A stretch of DNA of 64,000 nucleotides from CAYPHJ01 sp964410485 (GCA_964410485.1 CAYPHJ010000004.1:1-64000); one strand, 5' to 3'. Positions 24,765 to 33,880 are shown, counted from the stretch's first letter. The notes: generated by a model from the sequence alone, not told the origin. Program-made: numbers and translations.

Positions 24765-24831
24765 CTTTTAGCCGCCTACCCCTTTCTTTCGTCCATCTTC
24801 AATCTTCCATCTTCTATCATTAATCTTCGAA

Positions 24832-26022
24832 TCACCGGTCGCACTCGCCGCCAATCATGTTGATCATACCAAAGGTGGGCACGATATCCGCGACCATATG
24901 CCCCTCGATCATTTCGTGAAAGGCGCCCATGGCGATAAAACACGGCGGCCGGACCCGGACCCTGTAGGGTCTGCCGGCGCCGTCACTTACAAGATAAAAA
25001 CCCAATTCGCCATTGCCGCCCTCGACGGCAAAATAAGTTTCCCCGGGCGGCACATGAATGCCTTCCATGATGATCTTGAAATGGTGCATCAGCCCTTCAA
25101 TGCTGTTATAAACTTTGTCTTTTTCCGGCAGCACAAAGCGAGGATCGTCGATCCAAACCGGGCCGCTGGGAATTTTCTCCAGAGCCTGCTCCACAATCCT
25201 CATGCTTTGTTCGATCTCCTGGATCCGGCAAACGAAACGGTCGTAGTTGTCTCCTTTGCTCCCCAACGGAATCTCAAAGTCGAGTTGATCATAGACCAGA
25301 TACGGAAAGGCTTTGCGCACGTCGTAATTGACCCCGGTCGCGCGCAAAAGCGGACCCGTGAGGCTGTAGTTCAATGCCGTCTCGGCCGAAAGGATACCGA
25401 CCTTCGACAAGCGGTCAATAAAGATACGGTTGCGTGAAAGCAAGCGGTCGCAATCATTGAGAATCCGGCGCACGTTGTTGAACACGTGTCTTACACGGTC
25501 GGCAAAATCATAAGGCAGATCGTGTTTCACCCCACCGACACGGACGTACGTAACCGTCAGGCGCGCCCCGGTAAGGTCCTCGATGACGCGCATGATCATT
25601 TCGCGGCCCTCAATCATATAAAAACCAGCGGTGATCGCGCCCAGTTCGGAAGCGGCCATGCCGCAGCACGTGAGATGATCGAAGATGCGCGAAAGCTCGC
25701 TTACGATCACGCGAATAAACTGGCAGCGCGGCGGCGTCTCTAAGCCAATGAGTTTTTCCACCGCCAGAGCGTATCCGACATTATTGATCAGGGGCGACGC
25801 GTAATTGAGCCGGTCCGTATATGGGATCACCTGTGTCCAGGTCGCTTGCTCACAGCTCTTGTCGAAGCCGCGGTGAAGGTAACCGACCTCGACCTCGCAC
25901 TCGAGGACCTTCTCGCCCGTGAGCTTGAGATTGAATTTGATGGTGCCGTGCGTTGCAGGATGGGACGGACCCATCTGCAGTTCCATAACTTCAGCTGGTA
26001 TATCTTGTGTTTCGAATTTCAC
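24832..26022 (-). CDS. nuoD: NADH-quinone oxidoreductase subunit D
   Basis: NuoD is the 49-kDa subunit that helps form the quinone-reduction site, evolved from the NiFe-hydrogenase large subunit. The protein has 396 residues. Family motifs include MGPSHPATHGTIKF, EVGYLHRGFDKSCE, TAPLINNVGY-like YASPLINNVGYALAVEKL and the C-terminal PTFGMINMIGGECDR. It is complete. The 67-bp spacer to nuoE repeats the word atcttc. Confidence 0.97.
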   Translation of the reverse strand: MKFETQDIPAEVMELQMGPSHPATHGTIKFNLKLTGEKVLECEVEVGYLHRGFDKSCEQATWTQVIPYTDRLNYASPLINNVGYALAVEKLIGLETPPRCQFIRVIVSELSRIFDHLTCCGMAASELGAITAGFYMIEGREMIMRVIEDLTGARLTVTYVRVGGVKHDLPYDFADRVRHVFNNVRRILNDCDRLLSRNRIFIDRLSKVGILSAETALNYSLTGPLLRATGVNYDVRKAFPYLVYDQLDFEIPLGSKGDNYDRFVCRIQEIEQSMRIVEQALEKIPSGPVWIDDPRFVLPEKDKVYNSIEGLMHHFKIIMEGIHVPPGETYFAVEGGNGELGFYLVSDGAGRPYRVRVRPPCFIAMGAFHEMIEGHMVADIVPTFGMINMIGGECDR

Positions 26023-26096
26023 AAAGCCCCTGACTGTTAGCCGGAAGCAGGCTCTCGCAACCTGAGCCGTAAGCTTGACCTGCCTCCGTGCGGTTA

Positions 26097-26666
26097 CTAT
26101 GCGCTCTCTTTTTTGGCGCCGAGGGATTGTTTGAGCCGTAGCAGCTTGTTGCGCGAGCGTTCATCAACGAATGTTCCATCCACCTTCCGCTCCGGCACCA
26201 GCGGCTGCCACGCATTTACAGGATAGTCTTTGCGCAGCGGATGACCCCGGAACTCCTCGTAAAGAAGAATCCGCTTCAGGTTTGGATGACCAAGAAATCT
26301 GATACCGAACAAATCCCAGATCTCCCGCTCGAGAAAATTGGCTCCACGCCAAAGAGGCGTCAATGACTCCACTTGAGCGTCCTCTTCAGACACCGGGACT
26401 CTGACGCGCAACCGGCGCCTGCCGCGCAGAGACACGAGTTGATAGACAAGCTCAAAACGCGGATCTTTTTTTTGCCAATAATCCACTGCTGTAATATCCG
26501 AAAGGAAATCGAAATTGAGCACCGGCTCGTCTCTTAAGCGGCGAAAGCTTTCCCTCAGCCCTTCCCGTTCGAGTACGACCACGTCATCGCCATGGGGCCG
26601 CCCCGCTTCCAGCAGTTTTGTGCCGAGCATTCCTTTTATGATTTCGAGACCGCTTGCCTCATCCAT
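26097..26666 (-). CDS. nuoC: NADH-quinone oxidoreductase subunit C
   Basis: NuoC is the 30-kDa peripheral-arm subunit of complex I. The protein has 189 residues with the signature FLEREIWDLFGIRFLGHPNLKRILL and HPLRKDYPV. It is not fused to NuoD. It begins only 6 bp after the stop of nuoA, so nuoB, which normally lies between A and C, is absent from this position. Confidence 0.96.
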   Translation of the reverse strand: MDEASGLEIIKGMLGTKLLEAGRPHGDDVVVLEREGLRESFRRLRDEPVLNFDFLSDITAVDYWQKKDPRFELVYQLVSLRGRRRLRVRVPVSEEDAQVESLTPLWRGANFLEREIWDLFGIRFLGHPNLKRILLYEEFRGHPLRKDYPVNAWQPLVPERKVDGTFVDERSRNKLLRLKQSLGAKKESA

Positions 26667-26672
26667 GCCACA

Positions 26673-27029
26673 TCAATCCCACTCAAGGGCTCCTTTTCGC
26701 CACTCGTAGATAAACCCGATTACGAGAATCGCAAGAAAAATTGCCATTGCAACCAGGCCTTGTAATCCCAACTCGCGAAAAACAACGACCCAAGGATAAA
26801 GAAAAACAACTTCGAGGTCGAAGATCAAGAAGAGCATCGCGACCAGATAAAAGCTCACCGAGAAGCGCGCGCGGGCATCACCTCTGGGTGGATTACCGGA
26901 CTCGAACGGCTCCGCCTTCACCGGATTGAGAGATTTGGGGCCAACGCTCTGCGCAACCAAAAGCAGCCCCACGACCACGAGCCCCGCCAACACGAAGATA
27001 ATCGCCAGCGCCAGATAAGGATGCGTCAT
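26673..27029 (-). CDS. nuoA: NADH-quinone oxidoreductase subunit A
   Basis: NuoA is a three-helix membrane subunit of complex I next to the quinone site. The protein has 118 residues with the conserved KAEPFESGNPPRGDARARFSVSFYLVAMLFLIFDLEVVFLYPW. It is the first gene of the operon. Transcription should start in the A+T-richer 27030-27170 stretch. The ribosome-binding site is weak. Confidence 0.96.
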   Translation of the reverse strand: MTHPYLALAIIFVLAGLVVVGLLLVAQSVGPKSLNPVKAEPFESGNPPRGDARARFSVSFYLVAMLFLIFDLEVVFLYPWVVVFRELGLQGLVAMAIFLAILVIGFIYEWRKGALEWD

Positions 27030-27465
27030 GATTTTATGGGCTTAATAAAAAAAGCGCACCGACCGATTGACAGCGGTGCGTGTTAAAGGAACCGGTGACA
27101 CTAAGTGATTTTTTTGTATTGTAAAATAGAGTAGTTGTCAACTAATGCTCTGCATACCGCATTCGTCGTTCGTATTCATCCTGCGTTTGACTCGAGCGTG
27201 AACACGACACGCGAGCACGGGCTGTCATATTAAGCCATGCTTTGATGGCACCACCGCGACTGCAACCCGGCTGGAGATACCCGCCAGCTCCTGTCACCGC
27301 GACTCGCTTCGAACTGCGGTTTGATTTATGGCTTGAGAACGATCAGACGGCGTGGCTGAACGGCAATGAAGTGTTACTCCAGTTCTGCCTTCTTGCTAAA
27401 CATCGATGGCTCGGGCACGCCACGCCTGGGGTGACCGTATGCCCGATTTGCCGTACGCCGACCGC
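27030..27465. other. Spacer upstream of the nuo operon
   Basis: The spacer is 436 bp. The A+T-rich part near 27108-27140 (gtgatttttttgtattgtaa) is the most likely site of the minus-strand nuo promoter, but I cannot assign -35 and -10 boxes with confidence. A 78-codon ORF at 27242 lacks any recognisable features and overlaps the end of the DHH gene on the other strand. No gene is supported here. Confidence 0.4.
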
Positions 27466-28863
27466 TCACTGGTCGTGAACCGTGTTCTCGTCGCGCTCAA
27501 CGATCATTGGCACCATCGCGTCCCGGATTACCTTCTCGCTCACTTCGCCGAATTTGTCCTTGAACCGCTCCAGAGGCACGACGGCTTTGGCCATGTAGCG
27601 ATGGCCGCCGGCGCTGCCAATATCGTCGTAGAGCTTCTTCATGATGTCTCCCGCGCTCTTGCCGTAACCCATATTGCGCACCGAGATAACCACGCGATTA
27701 TCAGACAACCCGGAAACGACTCCCCATTCCACACCCTCAATCTGCAAACAAAACTCCGCCATTTGCGGAATAACATCCTCGCGTTTAACCTCCCCCATAT
27801 GAATCACCGCCACGCCATTATCGAGCTGCAGGCGAGTGAGCGCGCGTCCGAGCGCTTCGAGGTCCTCGCGCGGCAGGGCGGGCCTTTCAATGCGGTTAAT
27901 CATGGCTTTATTGGCAAACGGGTATAAGAAGGTAAACGCGTTAAGATCGGCCAGATGGCTCCCCCGCTCCAAAAACAGAGTATCTGTCTTGATGCCGTAC
28001 AGAAGCGCCGTCGCTAACCGTTGCGACGGCTCCATTCCCGCCGCCCGCAAATACTCTGTGAAAATCGTTGAAGTCGCGCCATACGGCGGCCTGAGATCGG
28101 TGAAACGGGCATTGAATGCGACCCTCTTGGGATGATGATCAACTACCAAATCGACATTCCTGAGCGGCTTCTGAAAATACGGTGGCTGCACGTCAACGAG
28201 AGCGAGACGCGCGCCATCCTTGTGCAGATCTTCGTATGAGATGCGCTCCACCTGAATGTCCAGCAAGCGGATCATGGCCAGGTTTTCAGGGCGTGTCACC
28301 TCCCCAAAGGTGACGATCGGCGTAGTCGTTCGATTGCGCCCCAAGAGTTCGCGCAGGGCCAATGCGCTTCCTAATGCGTCCGGATCAGGATCATGTTGCA
28401 GCAGGATATGAATCTTGTCCTTATCGCCGAATAGTGCCCGGATGCGCTCTACTTTTTTTCGATTCAGGGTGTCCAGGAGTTGAGTAGCACAGAAGTCCTC
28501 GAACATGTCCGCCAACTGAAGGTATCGGAGCAACGCGTCCGCCGACTCCCGCGTACCATTTTTGTCGGGCGTCAAAACCACAATGGGCAGACCTTTGTCA
28601 AGCGTCCTTAAAAGTCGGCTCACTCGGTCCTGCCCCAGTTCGTCGCGCACAAACACAACGGCTTGATCGATATGATTCAGCTTGATCTTCTTGTAAGTCT
28701 CTTCTTTCAGGAGATCGCCCTGGCAGACCCGCCCGCCTTGGCGGCGGATTCTCTTGGCAACTTTGGGATCCTGCACCAAGAACAGCACCTCCGCTTGTTT
28801 AGAGGGCACGTTGCGCATAAAGTGGAACAGGAGATCGTCCTCGCAGATCGCTAGATATCGCAT
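27466..28863 (-). CDS. TrkA-N domain fused to DHH/DHHA1 phosphoesterase
   Basis: The protein has 465 residues. The N-terminal about 125 residues resemble a Rossmann TrkA-N/RCK nucleotide-binding domain (YLAICEDDLLFHFMRNV, later VVFVRDELGQDRVSRLL). A DHH phosphoesterase follows, with motif HDPDPDALGSALALR at about 158, LVDVQPPYF and VVDHHPK metal-binding segments, and a DHHA1 domain with GSAGGHRYMAKA near the C-terminus. DHH proteins of this layout hydrolyse short oligonucleotides, 3'-phosphoadenosine phosphate or cyclic dinucleotides. Which applies here is unknown. The fusion could tie hydrolysis to a nucleotide or potassium-related signal. It stands alone as a single gene. Confidence 0.88.
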   Translation of the reverse strand: MRYLAICEDDLLFHFMRNVPSKQAEVLFLVQDPKVAKRIRRQGGRVCQGDLLKEETYKKIKLNHIDQAVVFVRDELGQDRVSRLLRTLDKGLPIVVLTPDKNGTRESADALLRYLQLADMFEDFCATQLLDTLNRKKVERIRALFGDKDKIHILLQHDPDPDALGSALALRELLGRNRTTTPIVTFGEVTRPENLAMIRLLDIQVERISYEDLHKDGARLALVDVQPPYFQKPLRNVDLVVDHHPKRVAFNARFTDLRPPYGATSTIFTEYLRAAGMEPSQRLATALLYGIKTDTLFLERGSHLADLNAFTFLYPFANKAMINRIERPALPREDLEALGRALTRLQLDNGVAVIHMGEVKREDVIPQMAEFCLQIEGVEWGVVSGLSDNRVVISVRNMGYGKSAGDIMKKLYDDIGSAGGHRYMAKAVVPLERFKDKFGEVSEKVIRDAMVPMIVERDENTVHDQ

Positions 28864-29195
28864 AGGGACATCCCTTAGTAGGGATCTACTGCGGCATAAT
28901 GCAGGCGTTTACGCGACTTGGGCCGCCTTCATGGGGCAAGGCAGACCTTATCATCTAGGATTGGCCAATTCCAGCCCTGGTATCCCGCGCCAACAATGCA
29001 CCCGAGCCGCCGCTCCGGCAGCTCGATGACTCCTCATGCTAGCACAGATACCCGGGACAGGCACTCGGATGCAGTTGTCACTCTGAGGCGTGCTGTGCTC
29101 TGGTCTGTTGACAAGTAAATACCCGTTTGCTACTGCTTGCGCCAGGTTTTTACCAGGGAAAGTTCGCGCGGAAACTCAACGGGGGGGCTAAGAGT
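28864..29195. other. Spacer between divergent DHH and ABC permease genes
   Basis: The spacer is 332 bp with promoters expected for both genes. No RNA gene, repeat or supported ORF is seen. The purine-rich run acgggggggctaagagt just before 29196 probably contains the permease ribosome-binding site. Confidence 0.4.
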
Positions 29196-30044
29196 ATGGC
29201 GGAACAGGCTGCTCAAGAGGAAGTCCTGCTCGACGTGCGTGTTGCCGAGGCGTCGGCTCTTTACAAATTCTACTTGAATCAAGAGAAGAAGATCCTGGGA
29301 ACCACCTCGGTGCTCATCTTTCTCACCGCCTGGGAATTGGTCGGCAATACCTTCCAGCTCATCAACCCGATGTTCATGAGTGCCCCTTCCTTGGTATTCA
29401 AAGCAGCGGTTCAGTTATTTGCTTCCGGTGAAATCTGGAATGATCTCAGGGTGAGCGGCATCGAATTTGGCTGGGGCTATGTGCTCTCGGTCGTGGTTGG
29501 CGTCCCGTTTGGCATCGCCTGCGGTTGGTACAAAAAGGTAGCGTACATTTTCGATCCTTTTATTAACGCCATGAACGCGACCCCGCGTGTAGCCCTCTTG
29601 CCCCTGGTGATCATATGGTTGGGCATCGGTATCCCGTCCAAAGTCGGAATCATTTTTTTGGGCGCCGTTTTTCCGATACTGATCAATAGTCGCGACGGAG
29701 TGAAGACAACCCCGTTCAACCTGCTAACCGCCGCGCGCAGTTTCGGCGCCAGCGAATGGCAAATCTTCAAGAGTGTCGTCTTACCTTCCACCCTCCCGTT
29801 TATCATCACGGGTTTGAGGCTCGGAGTTGGTCGGGCGCTTATCGGAGTTATGGTTGGCGAGTTGTACGCCGCCACTGCCGGTATTGGCTTTATGATCACT
29901 GTGGCCGGCGCAACCTTCCAAACGGATAAGGTCTTTGTCGGCGTCTTGATTTTCGCCATTACCGGCATGATTTCTATGGAGCTGTTGACCAAGCTTGAAG
30001 CTCGGTTTGACAAGTGGCGACCGAAGGTAGGAGCCGCGGGTTAG
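29196..30044 (+). CDS. ABC transporter permease, NitT/TauT (SsuC) family
   Basis: The protein has 282 residues from the ATG at 29196, preceded by a G-rich site. About six transmembrane helices are visible. The cytoplasmic EAA-like loop that docks the ATPase reads ARSFGASEWQIFKSVVLPSTLPFIITGLRLGVGRA. The family imports sulfonates, nitrate, bicarbonate or aromatic compounds, and the substrate here is unknown. No ATPase or binding-protein gene lies nearby, so it is an orphan that would need partners encoded elsewhere. A 23-codon upstream extension to 29127 is less likely. A strong terminator follows at 30089-30136. Confidence 0.9.
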   Translation: MAEQAAQEEVLLDVRVAEASALYKFYLNQEKKILGTTSVLIFLTAWELVGNTFQLINPMFMSAPSLVFKAAVQLFASGEIWNDLRVSGIEFGWGYVLSVVVGVPFGIACGWYKKVAYIFDPFINAMNATPRVALLPLVIIWLGIGIPSKVGIIFLGAVFPILINSRDGVKTTPFNLLTAARSFGASEWQIFKSVVLPSTLPFIITGLRLGVGRALIGVMVGELYAATAGIGFMITVAGATFQTDKVFVGVLIFAITGMISMELLTKLEARFDKWRPKVGAAG

Positions 30045-30088
30045 CTCGCCTGGCTGATCTCGGCATACCTATTTGGTCTATTGTTTAC

Positions 30089-30136
30089 AAACAAGTGGCT
30101 CTCTTCATCGGCAGAGGGCCACTTGTTTTCTTGTTT
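30089..30136 (+). terminator. Rho-independent terminator after the ABC permease
   Basis: The near-perfect stem acaagtggctctc / gagggccacttgt has a short loop, and the T-rich tract tttcttgttt follows on the plus strand. It sits 45 bp after the permease stop. This is the clearest intrinsic terminator in the window. Confidence 0.8.
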
Positions 30137-30330
30137 CCAGCGAAAACAGACCCTCTACACGCCGATCATCGATTTTTTTCGCGTTATTTGCTCTAATCGT
30201 TCTTGCGCGGCAGCTTAGGGCTTTACGTTGACTACCTCCGGTTTCATCTTCCCGCCTGTAAAGCACCGGTGAATCGGCTCCTTACGATCGTTTTTGCCCC
30301 GTTTTGCTGCTATAAGAATAAGACCCATTC

Positions 30331-31062
30331 ATGACTTCGCCACGCCGCCAGCTCGCCATTCGGGGACTTATCTTTCTGGGCCTCATCGTGCTGCTGTTTT
30401 TCTTTAGTCGCTACGTTCCCCAGCCTCTGAGTGTTCTTGCACCGGCCGGGGAAGAGTTCGATGATCTCGAACAAATATATACGAGCCGCGATCGATTAAC
30501 GAAATTCTTGAACTCTCTCGGCCCTTACTCTCCAGCCGTGTTTGTTTTGCTGCAGGTCCTTCAGGTCGTTGCCGCGCCCATTCCGGGAGAGCTCACCGGC
30601 GTAGCTGGCGGCTACGTCTACGGCAAGACGATTGGACTTGTGCTTTCGATGGTGGGGCTCACTTTGGGATCCTGGATAGCTTTCGAGCTTGCAAGCATTC
30701 TCGGCAGGCCATTTGTGGAACGCTTCGTCAAGCGCGAAGTGCTCGAAAAATTCAACTTTCTTACCACAAACGCCGGTGCGACTTTGTGTTTCGTCCTGTT
30801 TCTCTTTCCGGGGTTTCCCAAAGACTACTTGTGCTACTTGCTGGGGCTCAGCCGCATGAAACTCAGCACGTTTTTGATTGTCTGCATCCTCGGAAGGATC
30901 CCCGGGACCTACCTTTTATCGATCCAAGGCGCAACAATCCGCAGCCAGGACTACCAGATGGCCGTAATCATCGCTTTAATCTGCGCCGTGATCCTGGGAG
31001 TCGCCTATTTTTATCGCGCCAAGATATATGACTGGATCAAACACGGGCACGGCGAGCGTTAG
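30331..31062 (+). CDS. VTT-domain membrane protein (TVP38/TMEM64/DedA superfamily)
   Basis: The protein has 243 residues. A first transmembrane helix (about 10-28) is followed by a soluble stretch and then the VTT (SNARE-associated) core with PIPGELTGVAGGYVYGK (about 89), GSWIAFELASILGRPFVERF and FLFPGFPKDYLCYLLGLSRM. Relatives act as lipid scramblases or transporters in membrane homeostasis. The role here is inferred from family only. The next gene, uppP, is convergent. Confidence 0.87.
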   Translation: MTSPRRQLAIRGLIFLGLIVLLFFFSRYVPQPLSVLAPAGEEFDDLEQIYTSRDRLTKFLNSLGPYSPAVFVLLQVLQVVAAPIPGELTGVAGGYVYGKTIGLVLSMVGLTLGSWIAFELASILGRPFVERFVKREVLEKFNFLTTNAGATLCFVLFLFPGFPKDYLCYLLGLSRMKLSTFLIVCILGRIPGTYLLSIQGATIRSQDYQMAVIIALICAVILGVAYFYRAKIYDWIKHGHGER

Positions 31063-31142
31063 CTGGGCTAGCTTTCTGACCGCGCAGCCCTCCTTCATCC
31101 GCGCGCGCGCAGACGATGTCGCAATGCCAATTTGTCGGATCT

Positions 31143-31227
31143 GTCATCCTGAACGAGGGTGAAGGATCTGCTTTTGCGAATCGACCGAGAAAACCAGATT
31201 CTTCGTCGCTGCGCTCCTCAGAATGAC
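31143..31227. repeat. Dispersed palindromic element, family A, copy 3
   Basis: The left arm is gtcatcctgaacgagggtga with ggatctgctttt, and the right arm is cagattcttcgtcgctgcgc ending tcagaatgac. It lies in the convergent spacer between the VTT gene and uppP, where the hairpin could act on both transcripts. Confidence 0.85.
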
Positions 31228-31267
31228 ACCTGAGGCAGTCTAGCTTAGCGGGCCGGCTTGAGCGAGG

Positions 31268-32089
31268 CTAGAACGCCAGGCCGCCAGTGCTGAAATAATA
31301 GAAGACCACAGCAAGAATGATTCTATAGTACGCGAATGGCGCCAGGCTCCAGCGGCTCAAATAGCTGACGAACGCCTTCACGGCCAAGAGCGCCACGACG
31401 AAGGAGACGATGAAACCCACGGCGAGTTGCGCAAAGTCTTCAGGAGAAAAAAAACCCGGCATCTGCATCAACTCATGGCCGGTTGCAGCAACCATGATAG
31501 GCACCGCAATCAAAAACGAAAACTCCGCCGCGCTTTTTCGCTCCATCCCCAAGAGCATCCCCCCCACGATTGTTGCCGCCGATCGCGAGGTGCCCGGCCA
31601 GAGAGCCAGCACTTGAAAGAGCCCGACGCCAAGCGCTTGCGCAACGGTCAGGAACTCCAGCGAATGCAAGTGCTGCCCTTTGACAAGTTTTTCGGCCGCG
31701 AGGATACCGAGGCCACCGACGAGCAAAGCCCAGCTTACCGTGGCCGGCGTGAAAAGGTGCTCCTTGATAAGTTCGTTCGATAGGTAACCGACGATTAACG
31801 CAGGCAGGGTAGCGGCGCCGATACGAATTAGGCCAGAGCTGCCTTTTAGAGCCGCGCCGCCATTGGACTTTCGCTCTCGCGCCAAAAACCCAATGAAGCG
31901 CTGCCGATAAAGGACGACCACCGACAAGATAGCCCCCAGTTGAATAGCCACTTGGAAACTTGCGGCCTTCTCCCCGACAAAACCGAACAGATGCCCGACC
32001 AAAATCAAATGTCCAGTGGATGACACCGGTATAAATTCAGTCAGGCCCTCAACTATCCCCAAGATCACTGCTAACAGCAATGGATCCAA
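31268..32089 (-). CDS. uppP: Undecaprenyl-diphosphatase UppP/BacA
   Basis: The enzyme dephosphorylates undecaprenyl diphosphate at the inner membrane to recycle the lipid carrier of peptidoglycan and O-antigen synthesis. The protein has 273 residues and about eight helices. Both catalytic signatures are present: EGLTEFIPVSSTGHL (about 14-28) and PGTSRSAATIVGGMLLGM (about 164). It is complete. It also confers bacitracin tolerance in other species. Confidence 0.96.
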   Translation of the reverse strand: MDPLLLAVILGIVEGLTEFIPVSSTGHLILVGHLFGFVGEKAASFQVAIQLGAILSVVVLYRQRFIGFLARERKSNGGAALKGSSGLIRIGAATLPALIVGYLSNELIKEHLFTPATVSWALLVGGLGILAAEKLVKGQHLHSLEFLTVAQALGVGLFQVLALWPGTSRSAATIVGGMLLGMERKSAAEFSFLIAVPIMVAATGHELMQMPGFFSPEDFAQLAVGFIVSFVVALLAVKAFVSYLSRWSLAPFAYYRIILAVVFYYFSTGGLAF

Positions 32090-32392
32090 CTGCCCTCCGA
32101 TCTATTCCCCGTCGCACGATTCTTAGGCATAGAGCGTTATGAAATGAGTCAGTTCCTCAAGACAGGGCTTAAAATGCATTCATAGTACATGAATAGCGTT
32201 GGTCAGGCGACCCTCGATTACACGCTTTGATAGAAAAATGCGCCGGATGTAAAAGACTTGGCGGTAGACGGCGAGCACGTTTACTCTTGCGCTACCTCGC
32301 GCCTACTGTGTCCGATGCCCGTTACCTATTGAATCCTCATTGACAACCCGGATGCCACAAAGTAGCGTAGAATTTTACTCAGGGGGTGCATT
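32090..32392. other. Spacer between divergent uppP and tatA
   Basis: The spacer is 303 bp. It should contain promoters for both genes. No repeat, RNA gene or supported ORF is visible. The tatA ribosome-binding site is cagggggtgc just before 32393. Confidence 0.4.
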
Positions 32393-32590
32393 ATGTTTGG
32401 TAGCATCGGCTTACCGGAGATCCTGGTCGTCTTCGTCATAGCGCTAATCATTTTTGGCCCTAGCAAGCTTCCGGAGCTGGGAAAATCCCTGGGCGAAGCC
32501 ATAAAGGGGTTCAAAAAATCGTTAAGCGCCGCCGAGAAGCCTCCCGTCGAAGCCACCGAACGCAAAGAAGGCCCTGCTCGAACCGCTTAA
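32393..32590 (+). CDS. tatA: Sec-independent translocase TatA/TatE subunit
   Basis: This is the pore-forming component for export of folded proteins. The protein has 65 residues. One N-terminal helix with the family motif FGSIGLPEILVVFVIALIIFGPSKLPELGKSLGEAIKGFKK is followed by a short polar tail. No tatB or tatC is nearby. It is followed after 34 bp by a secreted repeat protein on the same strand. Confidence 0.93.
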   Translation: MFGSIGLPEILVVFVIALIIFGPSKLPELGKSLGEAIKGFKKSLSAAEKPPVEATERKEGPARTA

Positions 32591-32624
32591 GCTTTTCACC
32601 TCTCTAGCGCTGCGAGATCGCGCG

Positions 32625-33851
32625 ATGAAGCGCCGTTTCGTTAAGACTTCATCTTCCACCGTATGGGCTGGATTATTCTTATTGGTTGCGTTCTCGCAAC
32701 CGGCGCTTGGCCAGCGCGTCGTGGCGAGTTTTTTCTACGACGAGCAGGGTCATCTCATACGCCAGGAACGAGACACGAACGGCGATGGCACGATGGATCG
32801 CTGGATTTACTATAACGGCAAAGGGGAGATCGAACGGGTGGAGCAAGACCTGAGCTTCGATGGCATTGCCGACAGCGTTGTCCATTATGAAGCAGGCAAA
32901 CCGCGTCGGCAGGAAATTGCCACGAAGGCCGACGGTCAGGTTGACGTTTGGGTTTACTTTGACGAGAGCGGAAACATCGAGCGCAAGGGACAGGATCGGC
33001 ATCGTTCGGGAAAACCGACGCTATGGACTCATTACCGGCAGGGCGCGCCAGTCCGGAGCGAAGAAGATACCCACGGGTCCGGCCGGGCAAATCGCTTCGT
33101 CCACTACAAAGACGGCGAAGTCAGTCGAATCGAGGAGGACACAAACGGAAATGGTCGCCCCGATCGCTTCTCTTACTATGAAAGAGGAATGCTGGTGCGA
33201 AAAGAGCTCGATCGAAAGCACCAGGGAAACGTCGACCTCTGGGGGCACTATCGTAACGGGCAGCTTGTCAAGCAGGAAGAAGACCTCCACGGCGACGGCA
33301 AAATCAGCCGAATTGTGTATTTTGATGGCGCAGAGATAGTTCGCCGGGAAGAGGACACCTCGCGCCGAGGACGCATCGACATGGTCGAGGCATTCGTGCA
33401 CGGACGTGTCGCCAAGCGACTCCGCGACACGAAGGGTTCTGGGGTCTGGGACAGGGTCTACATTTTCGCCGGAAATCAGATTGTGCGCGAGGAGCGGGAT
33501 ACCACGGGTGATGGCTTTTTTGACCTGAGGATTTTTTACGAGAACGGTCAGATTGTACGACAGGAGGCTGACACGAACGGTGATCGGCGGGTGGATGTTT
33601 GGGTGAGTTTCCGCAATGGCGAGCGCGTTGAGCAGCTCGAGGATCAAACGTTTTCCGGCAGGATTAACGCGCGTTATCTTTTCAATGGTGGCGAGTTGAT
33701 TGAAAAACAGCAGGTCGCCAATGGTGCGTCCCCCGCTGCTTCTCCTTTTGTCCCGGTTGAGGAGGAGGTTCGACGCATGGCCGGGGCTGCAGATTTACAA
33801 CCGGCAAGCACAAGAGCGGCTGCCGGGCAAAGTGAGACTGGAGTGAGATAG
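32625..33851 (+). CDS. Secreted protein with 13 Asp/Gly-rich 23-residue repeats
   Basis: The protein has 408 residues. A signal peptide (about 1-29, ending SQPALGQ) is followed by about 13 tandem repeats of about 23 residues, with consensus V-R-x-E-x-D-T-x-G-D-G-x-x-D-x-W-x-x-Y-x-x-G-x. The best-conserved units are RDTNGDGTMDRWIYY and EEDTNGNGRPDRFSYY. The DxNxDGxxD core is typical of calcium-binding loops (EF-hand, dockerin or thrombospondin type 3), so calcium-dependent folding is plausible but unproven. Several units have lost the acidic ligands. Its neighbour at 33881 carries five units of the same repeat. I do not recognise a named family. Confidence 0.82.
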   Translation: MKRRFVKTSSSTVWAGLFLLVAFSQPALGQRVVASFFYDEQGHLIRQERDTNGDGTMDRWIYYNGKGEIERVEQDLSFDGIADSVVHYEAGKPRRQEIATKADGQVDVWVYFDESGNIERKGQDRHRSGKPTLWTHYRQGAPVRSEEDTHGSGRANRFVHYKDGEVSRIEEDTNGNGRPDRFSYYERGMLVRKELDRKHQGNVDLWGHYRNGQLVKQEEDLHGDGKISRIVYFDGAEIVRREEDTSRRGRIDMVEAFVHGRVAKRLRDTKGSGVWDRVYIFAGNQIVREERDTTGDGFFDLRIFYENGQIVRQEADTNGDRRVDVWVSFRNGERVEQLEDQTFSGRINARYLFNGGELIEKQQVANGASPAASPFVPVEEEVRRMAGAADLQPASTRAAAGQSETGVR

Positions 33852-33880
33852 CCCATCTAACTTGTGCCGCGGGATCACGG

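Noticed and set aside
27242..27478. 78-codon plus-strand ORF with CxxC upstream of nuoA
   Set aside because: Overlaps the end of the DHH gene, lacks a ribosome-binding site, and the single CPICR motif is likely chance.
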